From assembly GCA_021397835.1 (NCBI GenBank), contig JAJFZO010000345.1, positions 1 to 64,000 of the forward strand: 64,000 bases of DNA. Reading direction: 5' to 3'. The DNA comes from Moringa oleifera (lineage: Eukaryota > Streptophyta > Magnoliopsida > Brassicales > Moringaceae). The notes under the pieces were generated by a model, which saw only the letters and a program-made list of their open reading frames with translations, had not been told where the DNA came from and did no database searches. Each line of letters opens with the position of its first letter. Positions within the stretch are counted from its first letter, which is position 1. Positions 33,441 through 43,885 of the stretch are shown here, in pieces. Made by a program: the position numbers and the translations under genes.

Positions 33441-36385
33441 GAATAAAAGGTTATTTTGTTGTAGTGGTATGGATTATGAAAAGACAAATGCATGTCCAAA
33501 TGATTGCATTTTATTTCGAAATGAGTACCAAGATGAAACTTAATGTCCAGTGTTCGGTGTTTCTAGATGGAAAGTGACAAAGAATAGTAAAGAAATTAAG
33601 CAAGGAATGCCTGCAAAGATATTATGGTATTTTTCACTGATACTAAGATTTAAGAGTATGTTCAGATTCTCGAAAGCATTAGAACAACTCAAATGGCATT
33701 CAAGGAAAAGAGAAATAAATGGTCAATTGAGGCATCCATCCGATGCACCGTCTTGGACGTTAATAGATTTCATGTGGCCAAAATTTTCATCTAGACCCCG
33801 AAACTTAAGGCTCGCTATTTCGGTGGATGGAATCAATCCACATAGTTACTTAAGCAGCCGTTATAGTTGTTGGCCTGTAATCATGGTGATATATAATTTC
33901 CCACCTTGGCTGACAATGAAGAAAAAGTTTATGATGCTTACACTATTAATATCGGGGCCTAAGCAACCTGGGAATGATATCGATGTCTATTTGGCACCCC
34001 TAATTGAAGATCTGAAAATGTTATGGGAGATTGGTGTTCAAGTTTATGATGCACACAGTAAGGAGTCATTTAACTTGAAAGCAGTGTTATTATGGACAAT
34101 TAAGGATTTTTCTGAATATGGTAATTTATCCGGTTCTACAATGAAGGGGTATTATGCATGTCCTATATGTGGTGAAAATACATATGCATGTCAATTGCCA
34201 CATAGTAAGAAGGTGTCATTTATAGGACATAGAAGATTTTTACCTCGAAGTCATTCGTACAAAAGACAAAAGAAGGCATTCAATGAGGAATAAGAATTTA
34301 GAATTGCCCTACCTCCATTAACTGGTGATGAAGTGTTAACGAAAGTTCATAAAATACAAAACACATGGGCAAGTAAAAAAAGAAAAAAGCAAAATAAGGA
34401 GGATATTGTCTCATTATGTTGGAAAAAGATATCGATATTCTTTGAATTGCCATATTGAAAATCATCACATGTGAGACATGTGCTCGATATGATGCATATG
34501 GAAAAAAATGTATATGGTAGCCTCATTGGGACATTGCTTAATATTACTGGCAAATCTAAAGATAGTCTTGCTACTAGAAAGAATCTTGAAGAAATGGGCT
34601 TACGGTCTGAATTGATACTGCACATTTGAAACAATCATATATTTCTACCCTAACTTGCTTCACCTTATTAAAAAAGAGAGGAGACAATTTTGTAAGGTAT
34701 TGAGTGAGATAAAGGTGCCAGATCGATATTCTTCAAACATTCAAAACCTTCTACCCTTAAAAGATCTAAAGTTATATAGGTTGAAATCTCATGATTGTCA
34801 TACATTAATGCAATAATTATTGCCCATCGCTTTACAAGGATTGTTGCCTAAACATGTCAGATATATACTTATAAGATTTTGTATATTTTTCAACCTTTTA
34901 TACCAAAAGGTTATTGATGTGGCAAAGTTAAATGGTATGCAAAGTGAGCTAGTGACAATATTATGTTTGTTGGAGAAGTATTGTCCTCTAAGTTTTTTTT
35001 TTTTTTTTGATATTTTGGTTCATCTCATTATTCATCTAATTAGAGAAGTAAAGCTTTGTGGTCCTATATACTTACGATGGATGTATACATTTAAAAGATA
35101 CATGAAAGTGTTATAAGGATATGTGCGAAATCGTAATAGGCCAGAGGGGTGTATAGCTGAATTATACATAACAGAAGAGGCATTAGAATTTTGTGCTGAC
35201 CATTTATCCAACTTGGATGCCATTGGTATTCCCAGAAGGAGGAATGTTTATGATCACTTAACTAAAAATGGTAAACCATTATCTTGTGGTTGCATTGAGA
35301 AAGTTGCCCATGATCTTTTACAGCAAGCTCACTTATATGTTCTACCAAATACCGATGAAGTTCAACCTTATATAACATAATTTTATTCACATTTAGTGTT
35401 ATTAATTATCATAATTTCATTTAGTTTCATTAACTTCATTTAAAAATGCTGCAAACATATGAACCAACTTAGATGACTAATCTAATTAAGTCAAGAAGGC
35501 TTAACTGGTTCCATGATGAAGACAATCGCACCTTCACTAATTGGCTATGCAATAGGGAAAGATAGAATAGTTTTTGAACATAATTATTTATCTTTTCTTA
35601 ATGCCCATCTATGTATTACTTAGCTTTAGAAATTGTGCTGCACAAGATCAACTTTCATTGTCCCATCATGGATTTTTGCTTACTTTACGATGGATCGCTC
35701 ATGATCCTCAATTTACTGTAATCAAATATCATGGGTATATCATAAATGGTTGTCAATTTTAGACAAAAGCTTGAGACAATTTCAGAGTTTATCAAAACAG
35801 TGGGGTGACTTTGATTGCAAATACCATGCAAATCTCAAGTGCAAAAGATTAAAGTGCTGTCTATAGATATTTGTCTTTTTAAGGAGTGATACAGGAAATA
35901 TGGAAACTCGATTATACAACAGTCAGAGTACCAATTTTTAAATGTGATTGGGTTGAGAATAGTCATGGTGTTAAAGTTGACGATTTAAGTTTTGCATTAG
36001 TAAACCTTAATCGTATTGGACATAAAAATGATTTGTTCATATTGGCATCGCAAGCAATACAAGTGTTTTATGTTGAAGATCCAATTGATGCTAGATTGTT
36101 AATTGTACTGACAACACTTCAAAAGGATGATGAAGAAGATTACTTAGGCGAGGTTGGTGTAGATCAGACATATGTTTGTAATAATTTACCACTAATTAAA
36201 GTATTTGATCCTATGGATGATGGTGGATTAATATGTACAAGGGAAAATTGTGAAGGATTATGGGTGTAATTTATTCAGTAGATAAAATATGTTTATTTTT
36301 ATACTAAGTTATGTACATGTGATAGTTTTTTTCTCATATATAATTTTTTATTTTGCTAACCTTAATTTTTATGTCTTACATGCAG

Positions 36386-39300
36386 ATTATTTGGATCCTT
36401 CACAAGACTCAAGCTCATATGGAGAATCAAGGAAGACCAAAAAATGAGGTATCACCCATATGCCTAAAGTTATAAAAAATAAACTCACGGGTGAGAAGAT
36501 ACATATAGAAATAAATAAGAAAGAGCAACCAATTGGGAAAAATGGTGCACAGATGATCAGCTACATTGTTGTCTTAGTATGTCATGCAATACCTATAAAT
36601 ATTTGAAATTGACATCAAGTACCTCAAGAACTAAAAAATAAGCTATGGGATTAAATTTCGATATGTAACTTGTAAAACTAGAATGTTTTTCTTATCTAAT
36701 TATGTAAACTATTAAGTTTGATTTGTTTTTATATGTTATGTACTTTTAGGGTACATTTGACATTGGTAAGGACATGAGTAGATATGTATTACATTCTGCT
36801 GCATGAAAATAGAGGAATTTCAAAACAAACTTCACCAAAAAAATATATTATGCCATTTGTAGAAGATCAAAAGTGATTTGAGATCCACCAGAAGAATATA
36901 AGAGTTGCTTATAGACTTGTGTTTGGAATGAATTTATTAATTTGCACTTATTTAACGAATTTTTGGTATTATAAGTATATTATAATCTTATGCGTATTTA
37001 TGTTATAGATTACAGGAGAAGAAAGAAGCATAAGTGGAATGGAGAAAGAAAAATGCCTATGACCATCAATTATCTCGCAAGGGCTTTGCGAGATTAGAGA
37101 TTGAACTTTTCAGTTATATTTATTTTAATTATGCTTATGTATGAGAATTAACTTCTTCACACTAATATGAAGATGTGTTCATTTTAAATCTAACAATACA
37201 AAAAAAAAAAAAAATCTTTAGGCATTGATGAAGATATTAACTGTGCCACATTGTGGAAAGTAGCACAAGCTAATTCAAAAGGGGAGTATATTAATGAGAT
37301 AATTAGAGAATGTGCTGACAAAATAGTAAGTATTTTGGTTTTCTAATTTTTTTAATTAATTTTTATATTTCAAGCAACCATGTGTTTATACTTTAATTGG
37401 ATATCTATGCAGGATGATTTGATGGCACAAGAGACACAAGGTACTTTTAAATCCTCACATACAGAAGATATATTCACAACTACCCTTGGTACTTCATAGC
37501 ATTCTGATCGTGTCAGAGGTGTTGGCTTTTGAGTCTCAATCATTTCTTACTGTGGGAGAAAAGTAAAAGTGCCAACAGCTCCTTGTGATAATGTAATCAC
37601 TAAAAAAAAAAAGTGATGGACATTTTGAATTGGATAGATAGTCATAGACATTTATTGGATGATGTGAGTGCACCACATCTCCATGATGTTAAATATTCCA
37701 ATAAGGCTAGTAACAACATCACTAGAGCAGAATCCCATGAAGAAGATCTTACACCATCTCCAGCCTATGTACCATCATTTTAGCATACGAATTCGAAGGT
37801 ACATCATATGTTCTTCGCTTTGCTTATTGTTATTTTAATTTGCTATGCAATAAATATTGCTTTGTGCTTTTGATTGTAGTGTATACCATGTCGATTGACG
37901 ATTTGTGATGACATTACTAATGTTATGGCCCTTGAGTCCATTTTCATTGATCCTATTATGAATAAGATGATCCATAGAAATGACATGGTAGAGGGTGATA
38001 TAAGATTTTAAATCATAGTAGCTATGAAGCCTGATGCTTCCGTGCCTTGACTGATAGATGAGGCAAATATCTTTACGTCATCTCAAGTAGTTAGGACACA
38101 CGTCACTCGGCCATCACAATGGACTATTGCTCCTGGACATCAGGTAACATGTTTCCATAAATAGTATTATTTTCATCAAATTTATGAATTAATAGTTATG
38201 GATAACATATTTGATCTTTTGAAGGCATTATCTAAATCGGTGCCATGAGCTCATGTAAAACTAGATATAGAGTCCATATGCAGACCACTCAGGTTATATT
38301 ATCGTTATGTCTATCGTGCGATGGACATAAATATGATGATAGCCATTCAATTGGATGAAATAATTTTTGATGCTCAAGGCACGATATATATTTACAAAGA
38401 TGATATCATGCAATTTTGTCATATGGAGAAGTTAAGTGTTACCATCATTCAAGCTTATATTGTGTATGTCTATCAAGTTTTTATTACTACGTTTTATTTT
38501 TTTATTAATTTTTAAGATTAAAAAGGCTTAATTTCGTTTTGTATTACAAAAAGCTTCATAGAGATAAGATCATCACACGTGGCTTGAACAAGAACTACTT
38601 ATTTGTTGATCCTATCATAGTATCGACGGGGAGCATTAATAATATTGAAAAGCAAGCAAGATATCTTGCTACGGATGAGACAAGCAACACGTGACTAGGG
38701 AGTCGTGATGCTCCCCTATAATATCAAGTAAGTAGAAGTAACTTTTTAATTGCAAACATATATTTAAACATCAATTATTTTATTGAAATTATGTTATAAA
38801 TTTGTAGTACACATTGGATGTTGGTCGTTGTAGAGCTTAATTTATATCAATATATGATTTTTGGTCCTTTGGGGAGCAGTGATCAAGATGATCTGAAAAA
38901 TCTTATTACAACGTGAATTTATAAATATTTGGTAATGTTAAATATTAGATATCAAATTTATAATTATATATGATTAATATTTATTTTTCGGTGCTTTTAG
39001 AATGTATGTGGCGATTCATGCCCCTAGATTGTCAAGAAAAAATTTTAAAAGTTTCACTGGTCACATATTATTATAATGCAATTGAAATTCATGTTTTTTT
39101 TATTTTTTATTTTTATTTATTAGATTGATATTTTAATTTTTTTAATATAATGTCCACGCCAGCCCTTTAATGTTGAGTGTGGTTAATATATTATGGCATA
39201 CATGATGGATATCATTGAAAGACATAGTGATACCGTCCTTTTTTACAAAATAGTAAGTTGTTTTAATAATTATTTGATTAGTTAATGTGTTTGTTATTAA

Positions 39301-39446
39301 TAACATGTGAATCTATTTATGTGTTTTTATAAATGCAACTGAATGATAAAGCCATGTACACTAAAGCAGAAATAGATGAATTGAGGAAAGAATTTTGTGA
39401 CTTCACATGGTGTTATTTGAGCGATGCAATAGGAGGTAAATTATAA
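36386..39446 (+). pseudogene. CACTA 1 second gene: Ptta/En/Spm-type protein with Ulp1-like (C48) protease domain, degenerate
   Basis: The start follows a TTACATGCAG acceptor-like site. The first part contains RGITHMPKVIKNKLTGEK and QPIGKNGAQMISYIV, typical of plant Ptta/En/Spm transposase proteins. The C-terminal part resembles Ulp1/SENP cysteine peptidases of family C48. It has DDIMQFCHMEKLSV near 38400, HWMLVVVEL (His codon 38812-38814), IFGPLGS where the family has DPLGS, and CPRQPFNVECG (Cys codon 39178-39180) followed at once by a stop. Stops and intron-like gaps are numerous. Known C48 enzymes cleave ubiquitin-like modifiers. Here the catalytic Asp position is Gly and the frame is broken, so activity is not expected. 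The second gene of CACTA 2 matches it closely. Confidence 0.8.
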
Positions 39447-40260
39447 GAATGCTTTCTTTTAAAGATTAGAACATATTGAATATACTTTTTCACTCATTGT
39501 GTAAAAGTTGGTTATTCGATGAATTTCGTATATGATAACATATTGTACATTCGCGTAATTAAATTTTGTTAGTATTAATTTGAGTCATCGAATGAATATC
39601 TTGAATGGCAATATTTTGATACATTAATTATTAAGAGAGTATTGAAGTGTTATTTAATTGGTGTATTATTATTGCACTATAAAGTTGAGGAATGAATGTG
39701 TTAATGTATATATTGGAGTGTGATTTTATATGTCATAGTTGTACTATAAAGAAGTAAAAGTATTGCTATGTATTTAAACGTGATTTATTGTATTATTATT
39801 GCACTATATAATGTTGGAAGAGTGAAGGTATTCATGTGTATTAGAGTGATGTATTATTGGTATGCAAATTGAAGTGTGTTATGTTGAATTTGACATTGAT
39901 GTGTTGGAGTAGTATATTATTAGTGTGCAAATTGAAGTGTATTGTGTTGAACGTGGTGTTATGTTAAAATGAGATTTGATGGTGCATCTTGATATATATG
40001 GAGAATGATTGTTATTGTTATGGCAATTGAAATATTTTAAGATTAAATTTGATGTATTAATGATGTTTTTAAAGTGTAATTTTACATATAAAATTTGAGA
40101 TTATTCATATGATTTTGTAGGTGAAATAGATAATTATAGTGTAATTATAATTATAATAATTGTAATTTATGAATTTAGAATTTATAATGTATTTTTCAAA
40201 TATTTTAAAAATATAAATATTAGTCTACAACAATAAAAACAAAATTTTGAAAAAAATGAA
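39447..40260. other. Non-coding 3' region of CACTA 1
   Basis: AT-rich sequence with repeated GTGTATTATTATTGCACTATA-like phrases between about 39650 and 39950 and no supported reading frame. It separates the second gene from the right subterminal repeats. Confidence 0.5.
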
Positions 40261-40264
40261 AACA

Positions 40265-40730
40265 TTAGATGACGATTGCAAATAAAACCATCATCTAAAC
40301 TAATGGGTATCAGATGAGATTAGATGAGAATTGAATTTACAACCATCATCTAATGTAATGGGACATTAGATGACGATTGTATAAAAAACTGTCATTTAAT
40401 GTAATAGGATATTAGATGACAGTTTTTCGAAGAACTATCATCTGATGTGATTGGATATTAGATGACGATTTTGTGAACAACCGTCATCTAGTATACTAGG
40501 TGTTAAATGAGGGTTATATTTATAACCGTCATCTAATGTAGTGAGATATTAGATGATAGTTGTTAACAGAACCGTTTTCTAATGTAATGGGTATTAGACG
40601 ACAGTTATCTAATGAAGGTTGTATTACATAACAGTTTTTGTAAAATGACATCTAATAGTTTAACAACCGCCATTGAAAGTTACGTTAGATGACGATTTTT
40701 CCAAAGCCTTTTCTCGTCATTTATATAGAC
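40265..40730. repeat. Right subterminal repeats of CACTA 1
   Basis: Alternating direct and inverted units built on TTAGATGACGGTT and AACCGTCATCTAATG recur about ten times at 50-60 bp spacing. Diverged members appear nearest the end. Confidence 0.8.
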
Positions 40731-40877
40731 AACACTTTAATAACTGTTATCTTTAACTTTTTTTAACTATCATTAAAAGCATGTTTTGTTGTTGTGATAC
40801 TTGTCTATCTTCTTATTAGGAGATAGTTTTTTGCTCAATCTTCAAAAAGGTGATTCCTTCTTCGTCTTGAACCCCAT

Positions 40878-42552
40878 GATTGATCAGTCTAAAGTATTAT
40901 GGGTTTTAAGTCTAACGATTGATTGTAAGTTAGGAAAAAAAATAAATAAAAGTGGTATCTAGCTAGTATCTGAGAAAAGCTTTCAACTAGAAGTTAGATG
41001 GTTATGGAGCGAAGGTCTATGGGGTATATATAAATTGTGTACTTAAAAGAAAGAAAGGAAAAGGTTAGCTAGGAGGATAGGAGTGAAAAATACCTGGAGG
41101 AGGATATGGTTATGAAAGAGAAAAAGAATATTGAAGTTGTATAATGATTAGTATTAGACAAAATAAAAACAATGTTATGTAGGTACTTATTTTGATAACT
41201 AACAATCAAGTCTTCAAATGGTATATTGTTGAGATATGATCTTCAAAATTCATTTTTATCTTAATTTCTCATTTCTATTTGAAATATTGTCAAGCTAATT
41301 TAGGTTTATTGTTTATCTAGGAATTGCAAAGATGTTTTTTTATAATTATCTTAAAGGTAATAATCATATTTGTAGTTATCGTTTGAAATAATGATTATAT
41401 ATTTGATTATTAAAAAAAGCAAACATGATGTATGAAGAAAAATGTAATCTAAAATTTTATGTATTGTATATATTTTTACAATGGAACTTCAAAAATAATA
41501 TATCAATTAAAAATATATTTATTAATATTTTTTCGATAAAGAACTTTGGTCTAATAGATTTAAATTTTAAACGCGTGAACTGAAAATTATATCCTATAAT
41601 AATTAGTTATCATTTTTTCACCTCTTTTTTTCTAATCCCCCATTAGAGCTCTTCTTTAATAGTACAATATGTTGTTTAAGGTGTGACATTCAAGAACAAA
41701 TTGAATAGAAAATTTCGATAAGACTTTAGATGAGAAAAAATACAGAAAAATAATTATGACAATTAATCATAAAAAGATATAATCATCACTTTTATTTTTA
41801 AGATATTCAAGGACAAATCGAGTAAAAAATTTATTTTATATTTATGACTTAGAAATTAAGATAATTTTAAATTATCCCTTGAGCTGATTGGATAAAATTA
41901 TACATTAAATTAATAAATTTTTGTAATGTGACCTTTAATTTATATTCTCATCACGAAATTAGTAAATTTAAAAGCAATAGTCATTTCAAACCCTAAGTTT
42001 TTTATATCTCTTCTAATAAATTCTAGCTTATAAAATGTCTCCACTTTTATTTATCAAATAAAATTTTTGAATAAAAATTTGACAACTAAGCACATTCAAA
42101 TTAGCCTTTTCTTAAAAATAAATTTTAACTTGAAAATTTATACAGACGTATAGAAATATTCAAGCCACCATCACAAAAAAATTCAAAATTTGTTATATAC
42201 TTTAAGTATTTTTTAGTAATTTTTAATATTTATTAAATTTTTTGTTATTATATTTTTCAATCAAAATTTAACAAAGTACAATGGAAAAGTAAAATAAATA
42301 AATATTTAATTATAATAAAAACTAATTAATTATTATACCATTTAAACTTGTAAAAAAATTAGATTATATTATTATTTTTTTTCGTAAAATAATTTTAAAA
42401 TAAATGATGATTAATTTTAATCATATAATATATCACATTAAACACATCGTAAACATGATTTCGATCCGATACATTATAATTTAATTCATATTTATTTTAC
42501 AAAAATAATGCAATCTTATCCTATATATCAAAGAAAGCAAAAAAGAATAGAG
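40878..42552. other. Promoter of CML copy 13 and 3' flank of copy 14 (array sequence)
   Basis: This continues array units 13 and 14 directly after the CACTA 1 insertion. It includes a TATA-like TTATATATA near 41030 and the CGCGTT-type box near 41572. No extra gene is present. Several short deletions set it apart from units 1-7. Confidence 0.85.
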
Positions 42553-43119
42553 TTAGCGCACCATGATAACAAACTCATCAAAGCTGAGGACACCATCGCT
42601 GTTTAGATAGAAGGAATGGATCATAGCTTTGCAACCATCAAGGGATTTGGACTCACCTAACCGACACAGCATCCTCTTTAAACTGGTCGAGGTTATACAT
42701 TCAATACCCGATCATGTACATCTTAAAGACATCCTTTAACTCGTAATCTTTATCCTTTTGGTTGTTGCCTTCACCTTCCATTAGCTTTTGGAATTCATCA
42801 AAGTCCAAAAATTTTCTCCATCCAAATCAAATAATTTGGTTGCCTCTTCTGCCACCTATTGAGAAAGCCCGCCTCTTAACATTGTCACATAGCTTTGAAG
42901 CTCTGCCATGAGTATTTTCCCATCTCCATTTTCATCAAAGTAATTAAACAGCATTTGTAGTTCATCACTGTCATTATTGTTGCCGCTGTGGGCACAACTG
43001 TGTCTTACATCCTCAAACCTAACCGTAGAAGGAAGAGAACACTTATCTATCTTCCTTTTCAGAGATAGTTTTTTGCATGATCTTTGGAAAGGTGATTCAT
43101 TTTTCGTCTTGAACCCCAT
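42553..43119 (-). pseudogene. CML copy 14, nonsense codon and two frameshifts
   Basis: The first 87 codons are open, starting MGFKTKNES, with EF-hand 1 reading DENGDGKILMAE. Codon 88 is TAG (42856-42858). Further on a 1-bp loss near 42810 and a 2-bp loss near 42708 shift the frame. The total is 567 bp because of the net 3-bp loss. A second CACTA begins 100 bp upstream of the ATG, and the TATA-box region is missing. The gene is dead at both coding and promoter level. Confidence 0.9.
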
Positions 43120-43244
43120 GATGGATCAGTCTAAAGTATTACGGGTTTTGAGTCTAGCGATTCATTGTATGTTAGGAAAAAGAAAACTAAAAGTGATATC
43201 TAGCTGGTATTTGAGAGAACACTACGCCAAATAAAACTTAATGA

Positions 43245-43490
43245 CAGTTAAAAATGGCTTTTAATGACAGTTGCAAAACTGTCATCTTTGTTCATGTCAT
43301 TAGAGGGGAGAGGTTTTAATGATAGTTCTATTGGAACTGTAGTTAAAAGGGGACCTGTAATGACAATTCTATTGGAACTGTCGTTAAAGATGGGACCTTT
43401 AATGATAGTTATGATAAAACTGTCGTTAAAAAAAAGGGGCCTTTAATGCAGTTATTATAGAACTGTCATTAAAAGTCATCAAAAGTATTT
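43245..43490. repeat. Left subterminal repeats of CACTA 2
   Basis: Units of TTTAATGACAGTT and AACTGTCGTTAAA alternate in both orientations about every 30-60 bp next to the terminus. Confidence 0.8.
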
Positions 43491-43885
43491 TTTATTTCAA
43501 AATAAATATAAAATTTATATAATCAAATTATCCAAAACCTGCATATATAAAATTTTTCGTCTCTTCCATATCAACCATATACATTAATACAATTTTTCAC
43601 AATATAGAACCAAAATTTTCCTGTTATACACTTCAATACCATTCTCACTGAGATCGTCATTACTTTTTTCATGTTTGAAAACACTCAAATTAACCCAATC
43701 CAAAAAAGTAATAAAAGATGAACAAAATAAAAGAAAAAAATTTGATGTCATAATTAAACTCTGTATGTATAATACATGAGTTTAAATATACATTATCATA
43801 CACAATCATAAAAATTCAACTATATAAATTCAATGATGTTCATGTGTACAAAAATCTTTAAGATTCAACTTTCTAGTATGGCCCT
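43491..43885. other. Non-coding 3' region of CACTA 2
   Basis: AT-rich sequence between subterminal repeats and the end of the second gene. No reading frame or repeat that I can support. Confidence 0.4.

Larger units (their letters stand above)
32160..33466. mobile_element. Nested non-autonomous CACTA element (1,307 bp)
   Basis: Perfect 13-bp inverted ends CACTACAACAAAA and TTTTGTTGTAGTG are flanked by GTA. Both ends carry dense arrays of the palindrome TTCACAGTTTTAAAACTGTGAA, and no transposase is present. The ends are the same as those of the host CACTA 1, so it could have used that family's transposase. The centre (about 32450-32960) is unlike the ends, less AT-rich and gene-like. A 100-bp tandem duplication lies at 32978-33177. 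Confidence 0.95.
31760..36269 (+). pseudogene. CACTA 1 transposase (Tnp2-DUF4218-DUF4216), degenerate
   Basis: Homologous blocks run in order. The N-terminal transposase part begins MDGVDHNYQNW and includes AFAEYDSNPDHF (31760-32159). The Tnp2 core has SIDGINPH, SCWPVIM, LPPWLTM-like and GPKQPGNDIDVYLAPL (33467-34293). A linker with MHMEKNVYGSLIGTLL lies at 34494-34640. A DUF4218 part with GPIYLRWMYTFKRYMKVL and YVRNRNRPEG spans 34820-35380. A DUF4216 part with RWIAHDP, GYIINGC, GVIQEIW and FKCDWV spans 35640-36269. A nested CACTA occupies 32160-33466. Stops at 33540, 34291 and many later points, plus frameshifts, show it is inactive. The usual N-terminal Transpos_assoc domain was not found upstream. 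The protein would cut and join element ends in the nucleus. Confidence 0.88.
29042..40796 (+). mobile_element. CACTA (En/Spm) DNA transposon 1, complete ends
   Basis: The left end is CACTACAACAAAA and the right end is TTTTGTTGTTGTG, one mismatch from a perfect inverted terminal repeat. Both are flanked by ATA. Length is 11,755 bp, including a nested 1.3-kb CACTA. The internal order is a left subterminal region, a long AT-rich 5' region, a Tnp2-type transposase gene, a second gene (Ptta/En/Spm with Ulp1-like domain) and right subterminal repeats. Both genes have many stop codons, so the element is no longer autonomous. It interrupts CML copy 13. Confidence 0.95.
28553..40877 (-). pseudogene. 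CML copy 13, split by a CACTA transposon
   Basis: The C-terminal part (28553-29041) and the N-terminal part (40800-40877) together make a 567-bp CML frame. They are separated by the 11.75-kb element and its duplicated ATA. Independently of the insertion, codon 12 is TGA (CGA in copy 12, 40842-40844). Loop 4 is shortened by one residue and starts with Asn (NLNSDGGDFNE). Loop 1 reads DENGGGKIFTAK, losing a ligand Asp and the terminal Glu. The gene was probably already dead or dying when the element landed. Confidence 0.92.
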
